Assembly: GCA_030280995.1 (NCBI GenBank)
Contig: JASXTE010000016.1
Span: forward strand, 11,352,501 to 11,416,500
Direction of reading: 5' to 3'
Length of the DNA: 64,000 nt
DNA from: Hemileia vastatrix
Lineage: Eukaryota > Basidiomycota > Pucciniomycetes > Pucciniales > Zaghouaniaceae
Shown here: piece by piece, positions 43,255-55,017 of the stretch
Position numbering within the stretch: position 1 is the stretch's first letter
How the letters are laid out: each line of letters begins with the position of its first letter
Translations under genes and position numbers: made by a program
The notes under the pieces: model-generated
Databases searched by the model: none
Seen by the model: only the letters and a program-made list of their open reading frames with translations
Told to the model about the DNA's origin: nothing

Positions 43255-46200
43255 ATAATTGAGAGTAGGCATAAAGAAAATCCTCTTAAACTCAAAAGGG
43301 ATTTCTTATAAACATTTCCACTGGAATTTGATCTTTCTGTGTCATTTAAATTTACCATTTGATTAATTTTTTGTCATCATTATATTGTTAACGTTATTAC
43401 TATAGTAATAACTTGTGTGAAAAATGCATACCAGGTGGTGTTCCACCTTTAATCATATATTATCAAATAAAGGTATAAAAGTATGAAAATTATTTATTTT
43501 AAAAATTAAAAATGGATATACAAAGCAATATGAGCAATGAAAAAGTAAAATAAAAGTGACAAAATAAGATAAAAAAATCTAAGGAAAATTCCCACTATCA
43601 ATAACAAGTAGAGGTGTTAGATCAAATGTGCACCACCAGGGCTAAACTTGCACTATATTTTCTTTTTGTTAAACCAAAGAAAGTGTCCTGATGAGTTTTG
43701 AAAAATCATCAGGAGGACATTTTGGCAATATCAAACTACTTATTGTGCAATGATTGAGCAAAATGTCATTTTCATTTTCATAGAGTAAATTTATCCCATC
43801 TGACTGCATGCAACAAAAAGTGTCCAGCACAAGTTCGGCCGAACTTATGCTGGACACTTTTATGATGGTTAGTATCTAGGGTGCAGGTCTTCTTCAGTTC
43901 ATCAGGTATTCCTTATAAACAAATCCACTTGTATATGATCTTTCTGTGTCATTCATATTTATCATTTGATTCATTGTTTTTCACCATTATAATATTAATG
44001 TTATTAGTATTGAAAAAATTTGTAAGCCAAATGCATACTGGGAGATGCTACATCTTTCATAATCTTATTAAATAAAAGTAAAAAAAATATGAGAAGTATT
44101 AGTTTTACAATAAATAAATTGATATTTGAAAGCAAAAAGAAGAATAAAAAAGTAAAATAAAAGTGATTAAATATGAAATTAAACATTTAAATAAAATTTC
44201 TGCCATCACAGATAATTTGAGTTTTCAGACCAAATTTGCACCACCAATTCTAGATTTGGAATATGTTTTCTTTTTTTTAAAATTAATAAAAGTGTCCACC
44301 TGAGGTTTTCAAAAAAAGCAGGAGGATAGCATAGCAGTATAAAACTACTTCTTGTGCAATGATTGAGCAAAAATTCATTTTAACTTCCATTGAGTAAATT
44401 TATCCCATCTGACTGCATGCAACCAAAAGTGTCCAGCACAAGCTCAGCTGAAATTGTGCTGGACAATTTTATGATGGAGAGTAGCTAAGGTGCAAGTCTT
44501 CTTCAGTTGATCTTATATTCATTTTAAAAATGTCTATGGGTATTTGATCTTTCTGTGTCATCCATATTTATTATTTGATTATTTTTTAGTCACCATTATA
44601 TTATTAATGTTTTTAGTATAGCAAAAACATGTGTAATGAATGTACACTCAATGATTTTACAACTTTAATAATATAATATAATAAATGTAAAAAAATGTGA
44701 AAGTTATCAGTTTTACCAAAATAAAATTGATATTCAAAAGCTAAAGGATAAATAAAGGGGTAAGATTAAAATTAAAGAGATCAAACATGAAATAAAAATA
44801 TTAAGTATAATTTCTGCTATCATGAGCCAGTAGAGGCTTCAGAAAAAATGGGCACCATCATAGATTAACATGGATCAAATTTACTTTTTACCAAAGGAAA
44901 AAATTGTCTACCTTAGGTTTGGACAAAATTCCAGGGGACAATTTGTATATATAAAACTACTTTCAGTGCAATGATGGAGTGATTATTCAGTCTCATTTCC
45001 ATAAAAAGAATTGAATGCGTCTGACAGCATGCAACCAAAAGTGTCCAGCACAAGTTTGGCCAAACTTGTGCTGGACACTTTTATCATGAAGAGTAGCCAG
45101 GGTGCAAGTCATTTTTAATCATCTGAAATTTCTTATGAACATTTCCACTGTTATTAAATCTTTGTGCCTCAATCATATTTATCAATTGATTAATTTTTTG
45201 TCACCATTATATTATTAATATTATCAGTATAGCAAAAACTTGTGGGCCAAATGAATACTGGGTGATGTTACACCTTTTATAATATTATTAAATAAAGGTA
45301 AAAAAATATGAAAATGATTTATTTTACAAAAAATAAACTTTTATCCAAAAGCAATATGAAAGGAATAAAGTAAAATAAAAGAAATCAAAGATGAAAATTA
45401 AAATCCAAGTTAAATTCCTGCCATAAACAGAAAAAAGAGATGTTGAATCAAATTAGCACAATCAGGACTAAACTTGCACTAAATTTTCTTTTTTGTAAAA
45501 ATAAAAAAAAAATCCACTTGAGCTTTACCAAAACTTCAGCATGAAAATTTTGCCATATCAAACTACTTCTAGTGTAATTTTATATCAAAAATTTATCTTC
45601 ATTTCCATAGAGAGAATTGCTCCCATCTGACTGCACCTGACCATAAGTGTCCAGAACAAGTTTGGCCGAACTTGTGCTGGACACTTTTATGATGGAGAGT
45701 AGCTAGGGTAGAATTTTTCTTCAGTTCATCTAGTATTTCTTACAAACATGTCTACTTGTATTTTATATCTATTCCTCACTCATTAATATCATTTGATTAA
45801 TTTTTGGTCGCCATTATATTATTGATTTTATAAGTATAGAAAAAACTCATGTGCCAAATGCATACCAGGTGATGTTGTGCCATTTATAATATTATTAAAT
45901 AAATGTAAAAAAATATGAAAATAGTTTATTTTAAAAATTATTAATTGATATCCAAAAGCAATATTAGGAATAAAAAATTAAGTTAAAGGGATAAAATATG
46001 AAAAAAGAAATCCAAGTAATATTCCTACTATCAAAGGCCAGTAGAGGTGTTGAAGCCAATGAGAGCCATCAGGGATAAATTGTACTAAATTGACTTTTTT
46101 TCAAAGATAAAAAATTGTGCACCTGTGGTTTGGATGAAATCTAGGTATAAAATTTGGCTATGTAAAACTACTTCTAATGAAGTTTTTTATCCAAAAAACT

Positions 46201-46905
46201 TTTTTCATTGCCATAATGAGAATTGATCTCATATGAATGCAACTGACCAAAAGTGTCCAGCACAGTTCGGCTGAACTTGTGCTGGACACTTTTTTGATGG
46301 TGAGTATCTAGGGTGCAGCTCTTCTTCAGTGCAACTGGTATTTTTTTAAAACATATCCACTGGTATTTGATCTTTCTGTTTTATTAATATTTTATCATTT
46401 GATCAATTTTTTTGTTACCAGTATATTATTATTTTTATTAGTATAGCAAAAAAATATGTGCCAAATGCTTACAGGGTGATGTTAAACCTTTAATAAGTTT
46501 ATTAAATACAGGTAAAAAATTATGAAAATGATTTGTTTTACATAAAATTAATTGATATATAAAAAAAAGGGATAAAAAGAAATAGGTTGAATAATAGGGA
46601 TTTTATATGAAATTCAAAATTCAAGCTAAATGCCTACTTTCAAAGCTCAGAAGAGGTGTTGGATAAAATGGGCATCATCAGGAATAAAATTTTACTTAAT
46701 TTGATTTTTTGAAAAACTAAATGAAGTTTTCAACTGATATTTTTTCCAATATTTAGTTGGACACTTTATCTATATCAAATTACTTCTAGTACCATGATTG
46801 ACCAAATTAAATCCTCATTTCCATATGCAGAATTGATCCCATATGGCTGGACCAGGCCAAAGGTGTCAACCAAAAGTTTGAGAATTCTTCTGGTGGACAC
46901 TTTTA

Positions 46906-47700
46906 TGATGGAAAGTAGTAGGTTACAAGTCTTCTTTAGTTAATCTAGTATTCCTCATAAACATTTCCAACTTATTTTTGGCCAAAAATCAGGTGGAAAG
47001 TTTTTCCATATAAAATTACTTCTAATGCCATGATTGACTAAAAATTGATTCTCATTGCCATATAGAGAGTTGATCCCATATGACTGGATCTGGAAAAAGT
47101 GTCACCACAATTTTTGATAAACTTAAGTTTGAAAATTTTATGATGGAAAGTAATTGCAAGTCTTCTTCATTTCATCAAGTAATCCTCATAAAAATTTCCA
47201 CCTGTATTTTGGCCAAACTTCAGGTGGACACTTTGGCCATATTAAATTAATTCTAGTTCCATGTTGATAGAAAACTGATACTTATTGCCATATATAGATA
47301 TTAAACCCATCAGCCTGTGCCTTTCCAAAAGTGTCTACCTGAATTGTGGCTAAACCTCAGTTGGACACTTTTATGATGCAGAGTAGCTAGGGCAAAAGTA
47401 TTCTTCAGTTAATTTGGTATTCATAATAAATTTATCCTCCTGAAGTTTATCCTAACTTGAGGTGGACAATTTCGGAAAGCACCAGTTAGTCACTATCCAT
47501 CAAAAAAGTGTTCACTAAAATTTTGGCTAAACTTGTGGTGGACCCCTTTGATCAGCCACAGTCAGATGAGATCAACTCTTTAGATGGTAATGAGGAAGAT
47601 GTTTTGGTCAATCATGGAAATAGAAGTAGTGTTATGTGGCCAAATTACCCCCCTGAAGGTCAGACAAACCTCAGAAGGACACTTTTTATCAGGGAGTAAC
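46906..47700. repeat. degenerate satellite tail
   Basis: Two weaker unit copies with degenerate palindromes near 47122 and 47350 at about 230-240-bp spacing, then an inverted partial unit (47508-47699). Confidence 0.6.
47508..47699 (+). other. inverted satellite unit with open 63-codon frame
   Basis: The plus-strand peptide (KLVVDPFDQPQSDEINSLDG) aligns with the minus-strand translation of several satellite units, such as ELVLDTFGHMQSDVINSLY at 39939-40346. So this unit is reversed relative to the array. The frame is open here but usually broken elsewhere. Translation is doubtful. Confidence 0.4.
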
Positions 47701-48242
47701 TGAGAAAAATCCATTTATCAGAAGGAAAATCTTTTATTGGATAGATGCCAAGGTTTCATACTTGTGTATTATGGTCAGTATTAATTTTGAAAGTGTCTGT
47801 CCAAGCAATTTAATTGCCCATCATGACACATTTTGTTTTAAATGTTTCAAACTGTGTGATACAGTATTAAGGTGTCACATAGTATAATTAAGTTCTATTA
47901 AGTGCCCTCCTATGATGCCTAAATTTATAATTTAATATCTTACATAATAATTTTTTTATATAAATTCATCAATATTTTATTTTATTATCAAATTTAATAG
48001 AGCAAGTATCCTGAATTATTATATATGCATAAGTTTAGGTTAGATCAATTTGTGCTCAATTTGTGCTCATCAGAGGACCAAAATCAAGTTCTGGAGGATC
48101 AACTTGTGCATAATTTGGAATCAGTTGATATTCTGTCTATAATCAATCTGAGAATAAATGTAAATCTAACTCTAATTTACTTATGTTTATAAAGTATTCA
48201 TAAACCTGGCATATTTAAGGGACACTCTAAATTTCAAGAGAG
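47701..48242. other. right subterminal region, no gene
   Basis: AT-rich, with a repeated TTTGTGCTCA near 48050-48070. No open frame. The upstream satellite does not extend here. Confidence 0.5.
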
Positions 48243-48279
48243 GGGATTCTAGCAATTCACCCCTAGATTTCACGTGGTG
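48243..48279 (-). repeat. right terminal inverted repeat
   Basis: Reverse complement begins CACCACGTGAAATCTAGGGG and matches the left end over about 33 bases. The inner palindrome is imperfect (GAATTGCTAGAATC). Confidence 0.88.
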
Positions 48280-48282
48280 TAT

Positions 48283-48342
48283 ACGACGTTTAGTCAATAT
48301 ATGAACCTAATTTTTGGAGCGCGGTTCGATTCCCGTTTGCAG
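48283..48342 (+). other. tRNA-like segment, antisense in Chromo-A copy 3 leader
   Basis: Same element as at 5458-5520; GGTTCGATTCC at 48323-48333 then CGTTTGCAG. The CACTA-like transposon inserted just upstream of it. Confidence 0.55.
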
Positions 48343-48468
48343 AAAAATTTTTTGTCACGTGACATATGACATTTGTTGTTTTCGTCGCTTTCTCCTCCTT
48401 ACAGGTACTCGAATGCCAATGGTCCCTTTGATTTATGCCCTCAAATCACTATGCGCCGTCAATAATTT

Positions 48469-48481
48469 GGAAAGGCTCCCA
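48469..48481 (-). other. primer-binding site, Chromo-A copy 3
   Basis: TGGGAGCCTTTCC on the minus strand, two bases (AT) from the LTR end at 48484. Confidence 0.75.
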
Positions 48482-48483
48482 AT

Positions 48484-49263
48484 TGTCAAGGGGTTCTTTT
48501 GGTCTAGAAGATTGGTTCAAGGTTTTTACAAGGGTTTTAAGGATTTTAATGGTCTCTCAACGAAAAGTACGTATTTCTAAATGAATATGATTGTTTTACT
48601 CAAATATAAGAGGTAGATTTTAAATATTAATATAGATTATAGACTAGAATTACGCTATTGCAAATACTAATGTTATAAAATATAGAAATAAGTGTTGTAT
48701 TGTAAGTATAATAATAAAGTAAAGTAATGAAGGAATGTTTTTAAAAGCACAAAGAAAGAGGCCTTTTTAGGAAAAACATGAGGGAATAAAATATACAGAA
48801 TTTACACCATATAATGAGGAAAAGAATGACTAAAAGGAGTACATATATGACATAAGAAATAAATAAACCGGTACGTCAACAAGGGCATCAAATTTATTAA
48901 CAATAAAGTTTGAGTTCCTTAGACTGTCACAGTTAATTACACAATAGTTAACTAATTATATTACTTTCACGGGATTCCAGATCTCTCACTGAGGTAATAT
49001 AATTGTTTTAAAGTTTTTTTATTATAATTTTATTATTAAATTCTATTCCCATTGACTTATACCGTTGAGCACCGTGTTAGGGAGTAAAATTGTAAGGGAA
49101 ATTTTATTTACACTAATTAATTATATTACTTATTGTACTTAACTAGTTAATTGTAAGTAATACTTAAGTAGATAATTAATTATTAGTAAAAAGAAGGGGT
49201 GTGGCTTCAACTCAGTAAAATAATTAATTATTTTACCAGTTAAGTTTAGTAGCCTGGCTGACA
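48484..49263 (-). repeat. 5' LTR of Chromo-A copy 3
   Basis: 780 bp, TGTCAGCC to TTGACA on the minus strand. Matches 30838-31618 with scattered differences. The 26-bp palindrome has two changed bases (49213-49238). Confidence 0.95.
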
Positions 49264-49268
49264 AATAC

Positions 49269-49913
49269 TGACATCATAAGATCATACAACAACATTCATT
49301 ATTATTTTACATAACAAATAATAAAATGGTAATACCCTTACAAATATAACACTTTTACGTAATATATTATAAATTTCACTCAACATCACATTTATTAACT
49401 TATAGGATACCATTTTAATGTTCTCATCACCAGGGATCTGCATTAAAAAACTAAATCTTAAAAAAATTAAAGCTTCAAAAAACATATTACTCAATCATTT
49501 AAATAACTTTTCTGAATACAGCTTTGCTGTTGTATTTCTTTCCCTATTATTAAAAACACTGATTCTACATCTCAACACCTTAAATAAAAAATATTTTATT
49601 GGTCATTTCATAAAAAGTAGAGGTTTTAGCTAAGTTAATTGAGAACTCTTATTTTACCTTAAGGGACAGGGTTTTCTTTGGTTTATCCAACTCCCTTGGA
49701 TTCTGCTTAGAGCAAGGCAACTGTAAGGGTCTTTCTACAGAAGATGGGAGCCAGATGTATAGGAGGGGACCACAGTTGGTAGCATGCCTGTATACTCAGA
49801 TGATGGTTCAAGGCCAACTTAGGATTTTTTGTGTAAATTGAGCATGTTTTCAAAATTGTATCTCAACAATTCCAGGGATGGTTTTGAATAACCCTTGCTA
49901 ATCTGCACCCCAT
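49269..49913. other. no gene; AT-rich with a Pol III-like segment
   Basis: No open frame of note. See 49774-49828 for a possible Pol III unit. Confidence 0.5.
49774..49828 (+). other. possible tRNA-derived Pol III (SINE-like) segment
   Basis: An A-box-like AGTTGGTAGCATG (49774-49786), a B-box match GGTTCAAGGCC (49805-49815; its T-stem GATGG/CCAAC pairs in four of five positions) and a T6 run (49823-49828) lie in the usual order. The anticodon arm does not fold, so it is not a tRNA gene. Only one copy was seen. Confidence 0.3.
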
Positions 49914-50980
49914 TGTAAAAAATCCTATAGAACAAGCTTTAGGCCTTGACCAAGGAAGTTGGAGAGAAACCAGAGAGAAAAACCCCTGTCTCTTTGAGAA
50001 ATACCAGGTGAGATTTATTTGCTACAGCAAATTAGAGACTGTTGCAATACCCCTTCCAACACACTTCTTTACTGCTTAACAAGTCAAAACAGTAGCCTAG
50101 ATAGACCACAACCAAAGAAAACCTTAAATGAATAAATATCTACTCGAGATAACCAAAAAACTGTGCACTTGTTGCACAGAAAGCTGAAATAATACTTGGT
50201 GCAGGTTGCAAAGCTACACCAGAGAAAACAGTTTCCAAAGTAGAGTTAAATGAAGAACTCACCTTGATACAAAAACAGCCAATTGTGGCCCAAAAACAGT
50301 GAAAACAGAGTAAGAAACAGTGACCTAATTACCCAACGGTTGTATGATAATTAAAGTTTCCCCAAATTGTCTTATTCAGTATGTACACACAGACCTCCCC
50401 ATCTAAAAATCTATGCTACAGCAAATAATTTGGCACTTCTGCCAACCAAATTGCCTAAAAACCCTCTAGAAGCCCTCCCCGGCATGCTATGGTAGAGGCA
50501 GGAAGGCAGACCAAGGTCAGGCAGCCACCTCAAGGGGCCAGGCCCCCTGAAGACAGAAAACCACTAAAACAACTAAAAAACCAGAAAACAACAGAAAACA
50601 CCTTAAACATTAAAACATACTAAAAAATAAATTAGACATAAAATGTAGAGAAAAATAAGGGCTATCTAATGATACTAAGAACTTAATCCTAAGACTTAAG
50701 TTTAGTCCTGAAAAGGCAAAAAACAAAATTAAACAGTTATAGTAAAAAATTTGAAGTGACCAAAAGAGCACTTAAAACTTGGAATATAAATTTATCAACA
50801 AAACATAAAATATAGAGAAAAACCAGGGCTATCAAATGATAATAGCATTGTCCCCATAGCTCCAATATTAAGTCCATGAATTTATTCAAACACCATAAAC
50901 AGAAATCAATGCCATTTAAGACATTATCAAACCATACAAAACTACACAAAAAAGGCCCCAGATGATGTTGGATGACCACA
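49914..50980 (+). repeat. LTR-C copy 2
   Basis: 1067 bp, starts TGTAAAAAATCC and ends GATGACCACA, homologous to 53175-54248 and in reverse to 14543-15404. No target duplication is visible (CCCAT and GAGTG flank it). Could be a decayed LTR of an element with copy 3, 2.2 kb apart, or an old solo. Confidence 0.7.
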
Positions 50981-51015
50981 GAGTGTGACCTAATACTATT
51001 AAAAATTAGCTTTAA

Positions 51016-51689
51016 ATTGACTGATATATGGATATATCAGTGCCACATGATCTTATCTATCAATAATGACCATATCTCTCTCATGTTAGTTTTGGTTTTG
51101 AATCTGGCTATATTTATGGATTCAGAATAAGAGCATGTACAATCCTTCATCAATTTAGCCCAATTATGCAATATTTTTGCATTAATTTTCCATTTTTGTT
51201 CCATACATCACTTGCACTAATGTTCATCAAAAAATTATCTTTATAAGTACAAATTGCATAATTGAAGATAATGGAGGATAATTGAGCACAATATAATCTT
51301 AACACAACAAGAAATAAGTTTCTTATGTGATTTTTATCCCTTTTTTGTTTTTTTTATGTCCTTTATGTTACTTTATGTTTGTCTCTGACTCTCCTTTATA
51401 TCAACTTAAATTAATCTCAACCTCTTTTGTTTTCAATTCCATGCCTACAACATAATCTGCAGGCAAAAAATTAAGTTAGAACATTTTTCATGACTCATTT
51501 AGATTTTTTAAGCAATCAGATTTCTTCAAATGTGACTGAAGTTGTCTCAAGACTTTGGAAGGATACAAATTTTATTATTCTAAATCCATAAAGCTAGTCA
51601 GATTCAAAATAGGAGCAAAATTGAGAAAGATATGGTCAATATTGATGAAAAAGCTCATGTGGCACTGATATAGCCATATATCAGTCAAT
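51016..51689. mobile_element. long-TIR MITE-like element
   Basis: The left end ATTGACTGATATATGGATAT and following roughly 120 bp match the reverse complement of the right end (CCATATATCAGTCAAT). The outermost part is also self-complementary: CTGATATATGGATATATCAG at 51021-51040. Length 674 bp with no open frame. The superfamily and the target duplication are unclear. Confidence 0.65.
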
Positions 51690-52715
51690 ATTGAGCCAAT
51701 GTTGATTCAGATTAGCTCAACATTCAATTTTCACAGCAACTTTAATCAAAGAAAATGAATATATGATGCCAAATTCATAAAAGATAATGTAAGGTCTTGT
51801 ATCCCGTTAAATTTAGTTGGATTGTGTCACCGGACAACCTACGCACAAGGTTGTGGATGATCCCAAAGTAAGTGAAGTAAAAGGATGAGGGAAAGTACAA
51901 CTTTTAATCACAGAGGATTACTTCAAGGAAGTGATTTGAAGATAGAACGGAGTAGCTAAGAATGGTTTCTAATATTCTTTGAGGAATAATTAATTTATAA
52001 TGTAGGGACACTAACTATTATGGTGAATCTCACAAAGGGTTGCAAATTAATAATCAAAGAGAAGATTTAAGTATTTAGGATTTTAATACATTTGATTATT
52101 AAGAGAGAGAAAGATAAATATAATAATAGCCTAATAAGAATTTAACTACTATCACAAATATATTTTTTATAATTCAATTCTAAGGAATCATTGAAGGAAG
52201 TAGCACCCTTTAAATATCCTATTCCTCCTTTCACTGACACACTAACTAACCAGCCACCATATTACTCACAGACCCATTTAATCCACTGGAGTTCTCAATT
52301 ACCAATTAATCTAACCTTATAATCCTTCTTTCCTGCTCCTGATTCCTATACCTTCTAATTAACCTCACACCCACAATTACCCTTTTTGAATATTGCCTCA
52401 ACTTTAGCGCTATAGCATGCGTAGATTGCTTATATTTGAAAAGTATAAGCATATTTAAATTTAGGATACTTTATAGTTTGAATAGCGCAGCTAATTTTAG
52501 AACACAATAGAATTTAATCTCCCCATGGTTGCTTTTCATGCCTTGCTAGTGTAGTAATTGAGGTACTTTTTCTTTGAGTGTCATGTAGCGTGTGAAAGAT
52601 GCCTGGGTATAAAACGCAAAATCCATTGAGCATGAGAACACTTCATTATTCACCTTTTACTATCATCTCCCTCTAGTATATTTTTAAAAAAAATTCTTTA
52701 TTCATTTTAATTATA
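51690..52715. other. AT-rich; possible decayed retroelement 5' region
   Basis: A sequence TGTAAGGTCTTGTATCCCG (51790) could be an LTR start but has no partner. A TATAAAAC box is at about 52609 and the first ATG of the next coding-like stretch is at 52716. No open frame here. Confidence 0.35.
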
Positions 52716-53174
52716 ATGCCTGAACATACCGACCCAACCCCTACGCCTCCTCACCCTCAAGGTGATGGGGGGCTCCCCCTAGGCAATTAAAGACTCCTTG
52801 CACAGCCTGGGTGACCATGGACCTATTTTGTGTGGAAAGTATGGCGTCTTGAGGTCCTTTCAAGAAGTGCGAGTTTTTTTGATGGCCTTGAGTGACTTGT
52901 AACGCATTGGCCCTCAAAGATAATGCCTAGCCTTTAACTCTATTAAATTTTGATCAATCACCAATTCAAAGGCCATTGTCAAAGACATATGGGACATGCC
53001 TATGACTAGTGATTTGGCATTGGATGAGTTGGAGGAGATTATTCAGGAGGAGAGGTTGGAGATAGCTGACTGGGCTACAGATGTAGCCTTGGGGAAGTAG
53101 AGGACAAAGTGGAAAGGGGTATTGCAGGTGCTGCAGAGCGAGTAAAGGAGGAGGCTTCCATGTCAAAGAGATGT
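52716..53174 (+). pseudogene. decayed coding-like sequence, origin unknown
   Basis: Starts MPEHTDPTPTPPHPQGDGG, then is broken by stops and shifts; later fragments include GPILCGKYGVLRSFQ and LALDELEEIIQEERLEIADW. Composition is more GC-rich than the flanks. It ends at LTR-C copy 3 and may resume after it (54276-54340, EDDEEELEVVEKKPLFL then GGGGTAAGTG). Could be a retroelement gag or a host exon. Confidence 0.35.
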
Positions 53175-54248
53175 TGTAGACAGTCCTATAGTAATAGCTA
53201 TAGGCCTTGACCAAGGGAGTTGGAGTAAAACTGGAGAGAAAAACCCCTGTCCCTTTGTGAAATACCAGGTGAGATTTATTTGCTACAGCAAATCAGAGAT
53301 GGTTACAATACCCATTGCAAAAATCTTCTTGACTGCTTAACAAGTCAGGACAGTATCCAATAACAGACCACTGAGAACCAAAGTACCTGAAATGTAGAAA
53401 AATCTACACCAGAAAATTAAACACTGTGCACTTTTTACACAGGAAACAGAAAAATACTTGATGCAGGTTGCAAAGCTACACCAGAGAAACCAGTTGCCAA
53501 AGTTGAGTTAAATGAAGAACTAGCCTTGCAACAAACACAGCCAATTATGGCCAAAATAACAGTGGAAACTGAGTGAGGAACAAGGATATTACCTCCAGAT
53601 GGTTGTATGATAAAAATAGGGCTGCCCCAAACTGTCTTAATTACTATGTACACACAGACCACTATCTAAAAGCCCGTGCACACCAACGAATTTGGCGCTC
53701 TTGACCGCCAAATTGCATAAAACCCCTTTAGAAATTCTTCCCAGCCTTCTAGCACCAAGGCGGGTGGTCCGCCTGAGGCAGCCGGACTACCCTGAAGCCC
53801 AAAAACCACCAAAAACCTCCAAAAATACCCAAAATACTTAGAAAAATCTACTATGACTACTAAACCCCTTGAAACACAAAATTAGGCTATAACAACATTG
53901 TGACATAAAATATAGAGAAAAATTAGCTGTTTCCAATGGTACTAAGCACTTAAACCTAAGACTTAAGGTTAGCCTGTAAAACAAAAAAAACAAAATTAAA
54001 CAGCTATCTTTTGGAATGAAAAATGAGGAAATGTCCCCTTAATACTTAAAATCAGAAAAATGTCATAAAGACATAAAATATAGAAAAAACCTGGGGCTAT
54101 CTAATGGTAGTTTCCAAATACCCATAGTCCCAACATTTTCTGAATGAATCCAGAAAAACACCCAATTATTTAAACAATGCCATTTAAGACATATCAAAAC
54201 AACACCAAACAGACCAACAAAGGGCTCTGCCGATGTTGGAAGACCACA
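53175..54248 (+). repeat. LTR-C copy 3
   Basis: 1074 bp, TGTAGACAGTCC to GGAAGACCACA, homologous to copies 1 and 2. No clear target duplication (GATGT and AAATC). It may split the coding-like sequence on either side. Confidence 0.7.
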
Positions 54249-54383
54249 AAATCAACTTATTATCAAGGAAGATGATGAAGAAGAGTTAGAGGTGGTGGAG
54301 AAGAAGCCCTTGTTTCTCAAAGTAGATCCTGAATTTGGGGTAAGTGTGTTTTAATTTAAATCTTATCACTTTGACAGTAACTG

Positions 54384-55017
54384 TGTCAGGCTGAGGTCAA
54401 GTACAAAGACGTGAACTAGCTTGAATGGTCAGTTGTCTAGAAGATTTTAATGGTCCTATATGAATACTGTAATACTAATCCAATAAGTAATAAAATATAA
54501 TCTAAATTAAAGGTCTCAGTAAAATAATTCTCACTATTTTTATATATGGCTTACAATATTTGTAGTTGGTAGAAAAATAGATTTTATAGTTCAGATACTA
54601 TTCAAAAGTCTTATAAAAGTACTAATTGATATGTATTGTAATTTATTTGGTTATATTGGTAAATTGTAAATGATAAAGAATGAAGAAAACAAGACCCAAA
54701 AACCTCCTCCTTTTATACACACTGAGTTCCCCAATAAATCCCTTGATATACCATCCAATACACATTTAATGACGCCTCAAATCCACTAATAGACCTGTCC
54801 ATCAATATCCTTAGTGATCCATGACATAATTAGACAAGTAACAACTGCAAAAATCCTGTAATAATAAGGGAAATCTATCAAAATTAAAGAAAAAGACAAA
54901 AAGAGAGTATATGTGTATAAAACAATAATATATAAGACTAAAGGAGACTTTTTAAGGTTAATAATAGCTTAAGAATAAGGGGGATTTACTGTAGAAATGG
55001 AGGGGCTAATACTGACA
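54384..55017 (-). repeat. decayed chromovirus-like LTR (LTR-D)
   Basis: On the minus strand it starts TGTCAGTATTAG, has GTATAAAAGGAGG near 54710 and AAAATCTTCTAGAC near its end, the same order and spacing as in Chromo-A LTRs. It ends near CAGCCTGACA at 54384. Flanks do not give a target duplication, so the ends are uncertain. Confidence 0.45.

Larger units (their letters stand above)
39760..46905. repeat. 609-bp tandem satellite, each unit with a central palindrome
   Basis: Twelve palindromes are centred near 40327, 40936, 41546, 42009, 42618, 43231, 43838, 44447, 45059, 45665, 46271 and 46881. Intervals are 606-614 bp except 463 bp between units 3 and 4, a deletion of about 146 bp. Shared blocks in each unit include GAGAATTGATCCCATCTGAC, a GTATAGCAAAAACTTGTG run and GAGTAGCTAGGGT. 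Units are diverged by several to tens of percent, so the array is old. Short open frames inside units (60-135 codons, minus strand) arise from shared sequence and usually have stops. Confidence 0.9.
38542..48279. mobile_element. non-autonomous CACTA-like DNA transposon with internal palindromic satellite
   Basis: Termini begin CACTACGAGAAATC at 38542 and, reverse-complemented, CACCACGTGAAATC at 48279, matching over about 33 bases. Target duplication TAT is at 38539-38541 and 48280-48282; 3-bp duplications and CACTA-type ends fit the CACTA superfamily. Length is 9738 bp but no transposase-like frame exists, so it would depend on a partner. Inside are an ATGCAT-rich subterminal block (38845-39225), a 609-bp tandem array (about 39760-46905) and a degenerate tail with an inverted unit (46906-47700). 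Confidence 0.88.
30838..49263 (-). mobile_element. Chromo-A copy 3: chromovirus with a 9.7-kb DNA transposon in its leader
   Basis: Minus-strand element with 3' LTR 30838-31618 and 5' LTR 48484-49263. Target duplication AATAC at 30833-30837 and 49264-49268 proves it is one insertion. The leader is split at 38541/48280 by a CACTA-like element; joining the leader across restores colinearity with copy 1. Without the insert it would be about 8.7 kb, like copy 2. Broken by single-base indels and stops in gag, protease and RT, but RNase H-integrase-chromodomain is one intact 783-codon frame. Confidence 0.96.

Noticed and set aside
39760..46905. CRISPR-like array
   Set aside because: Units are 609 bp, no short direct repeats with unique spacers, eukaryotic TE context.
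49914..54248. LTR-C copies 2 and 3 as the two LTRs of one element
   Set aside because: No target duplication at the outer edges and no clear primer-binding site or pol between; left as separate repeats.
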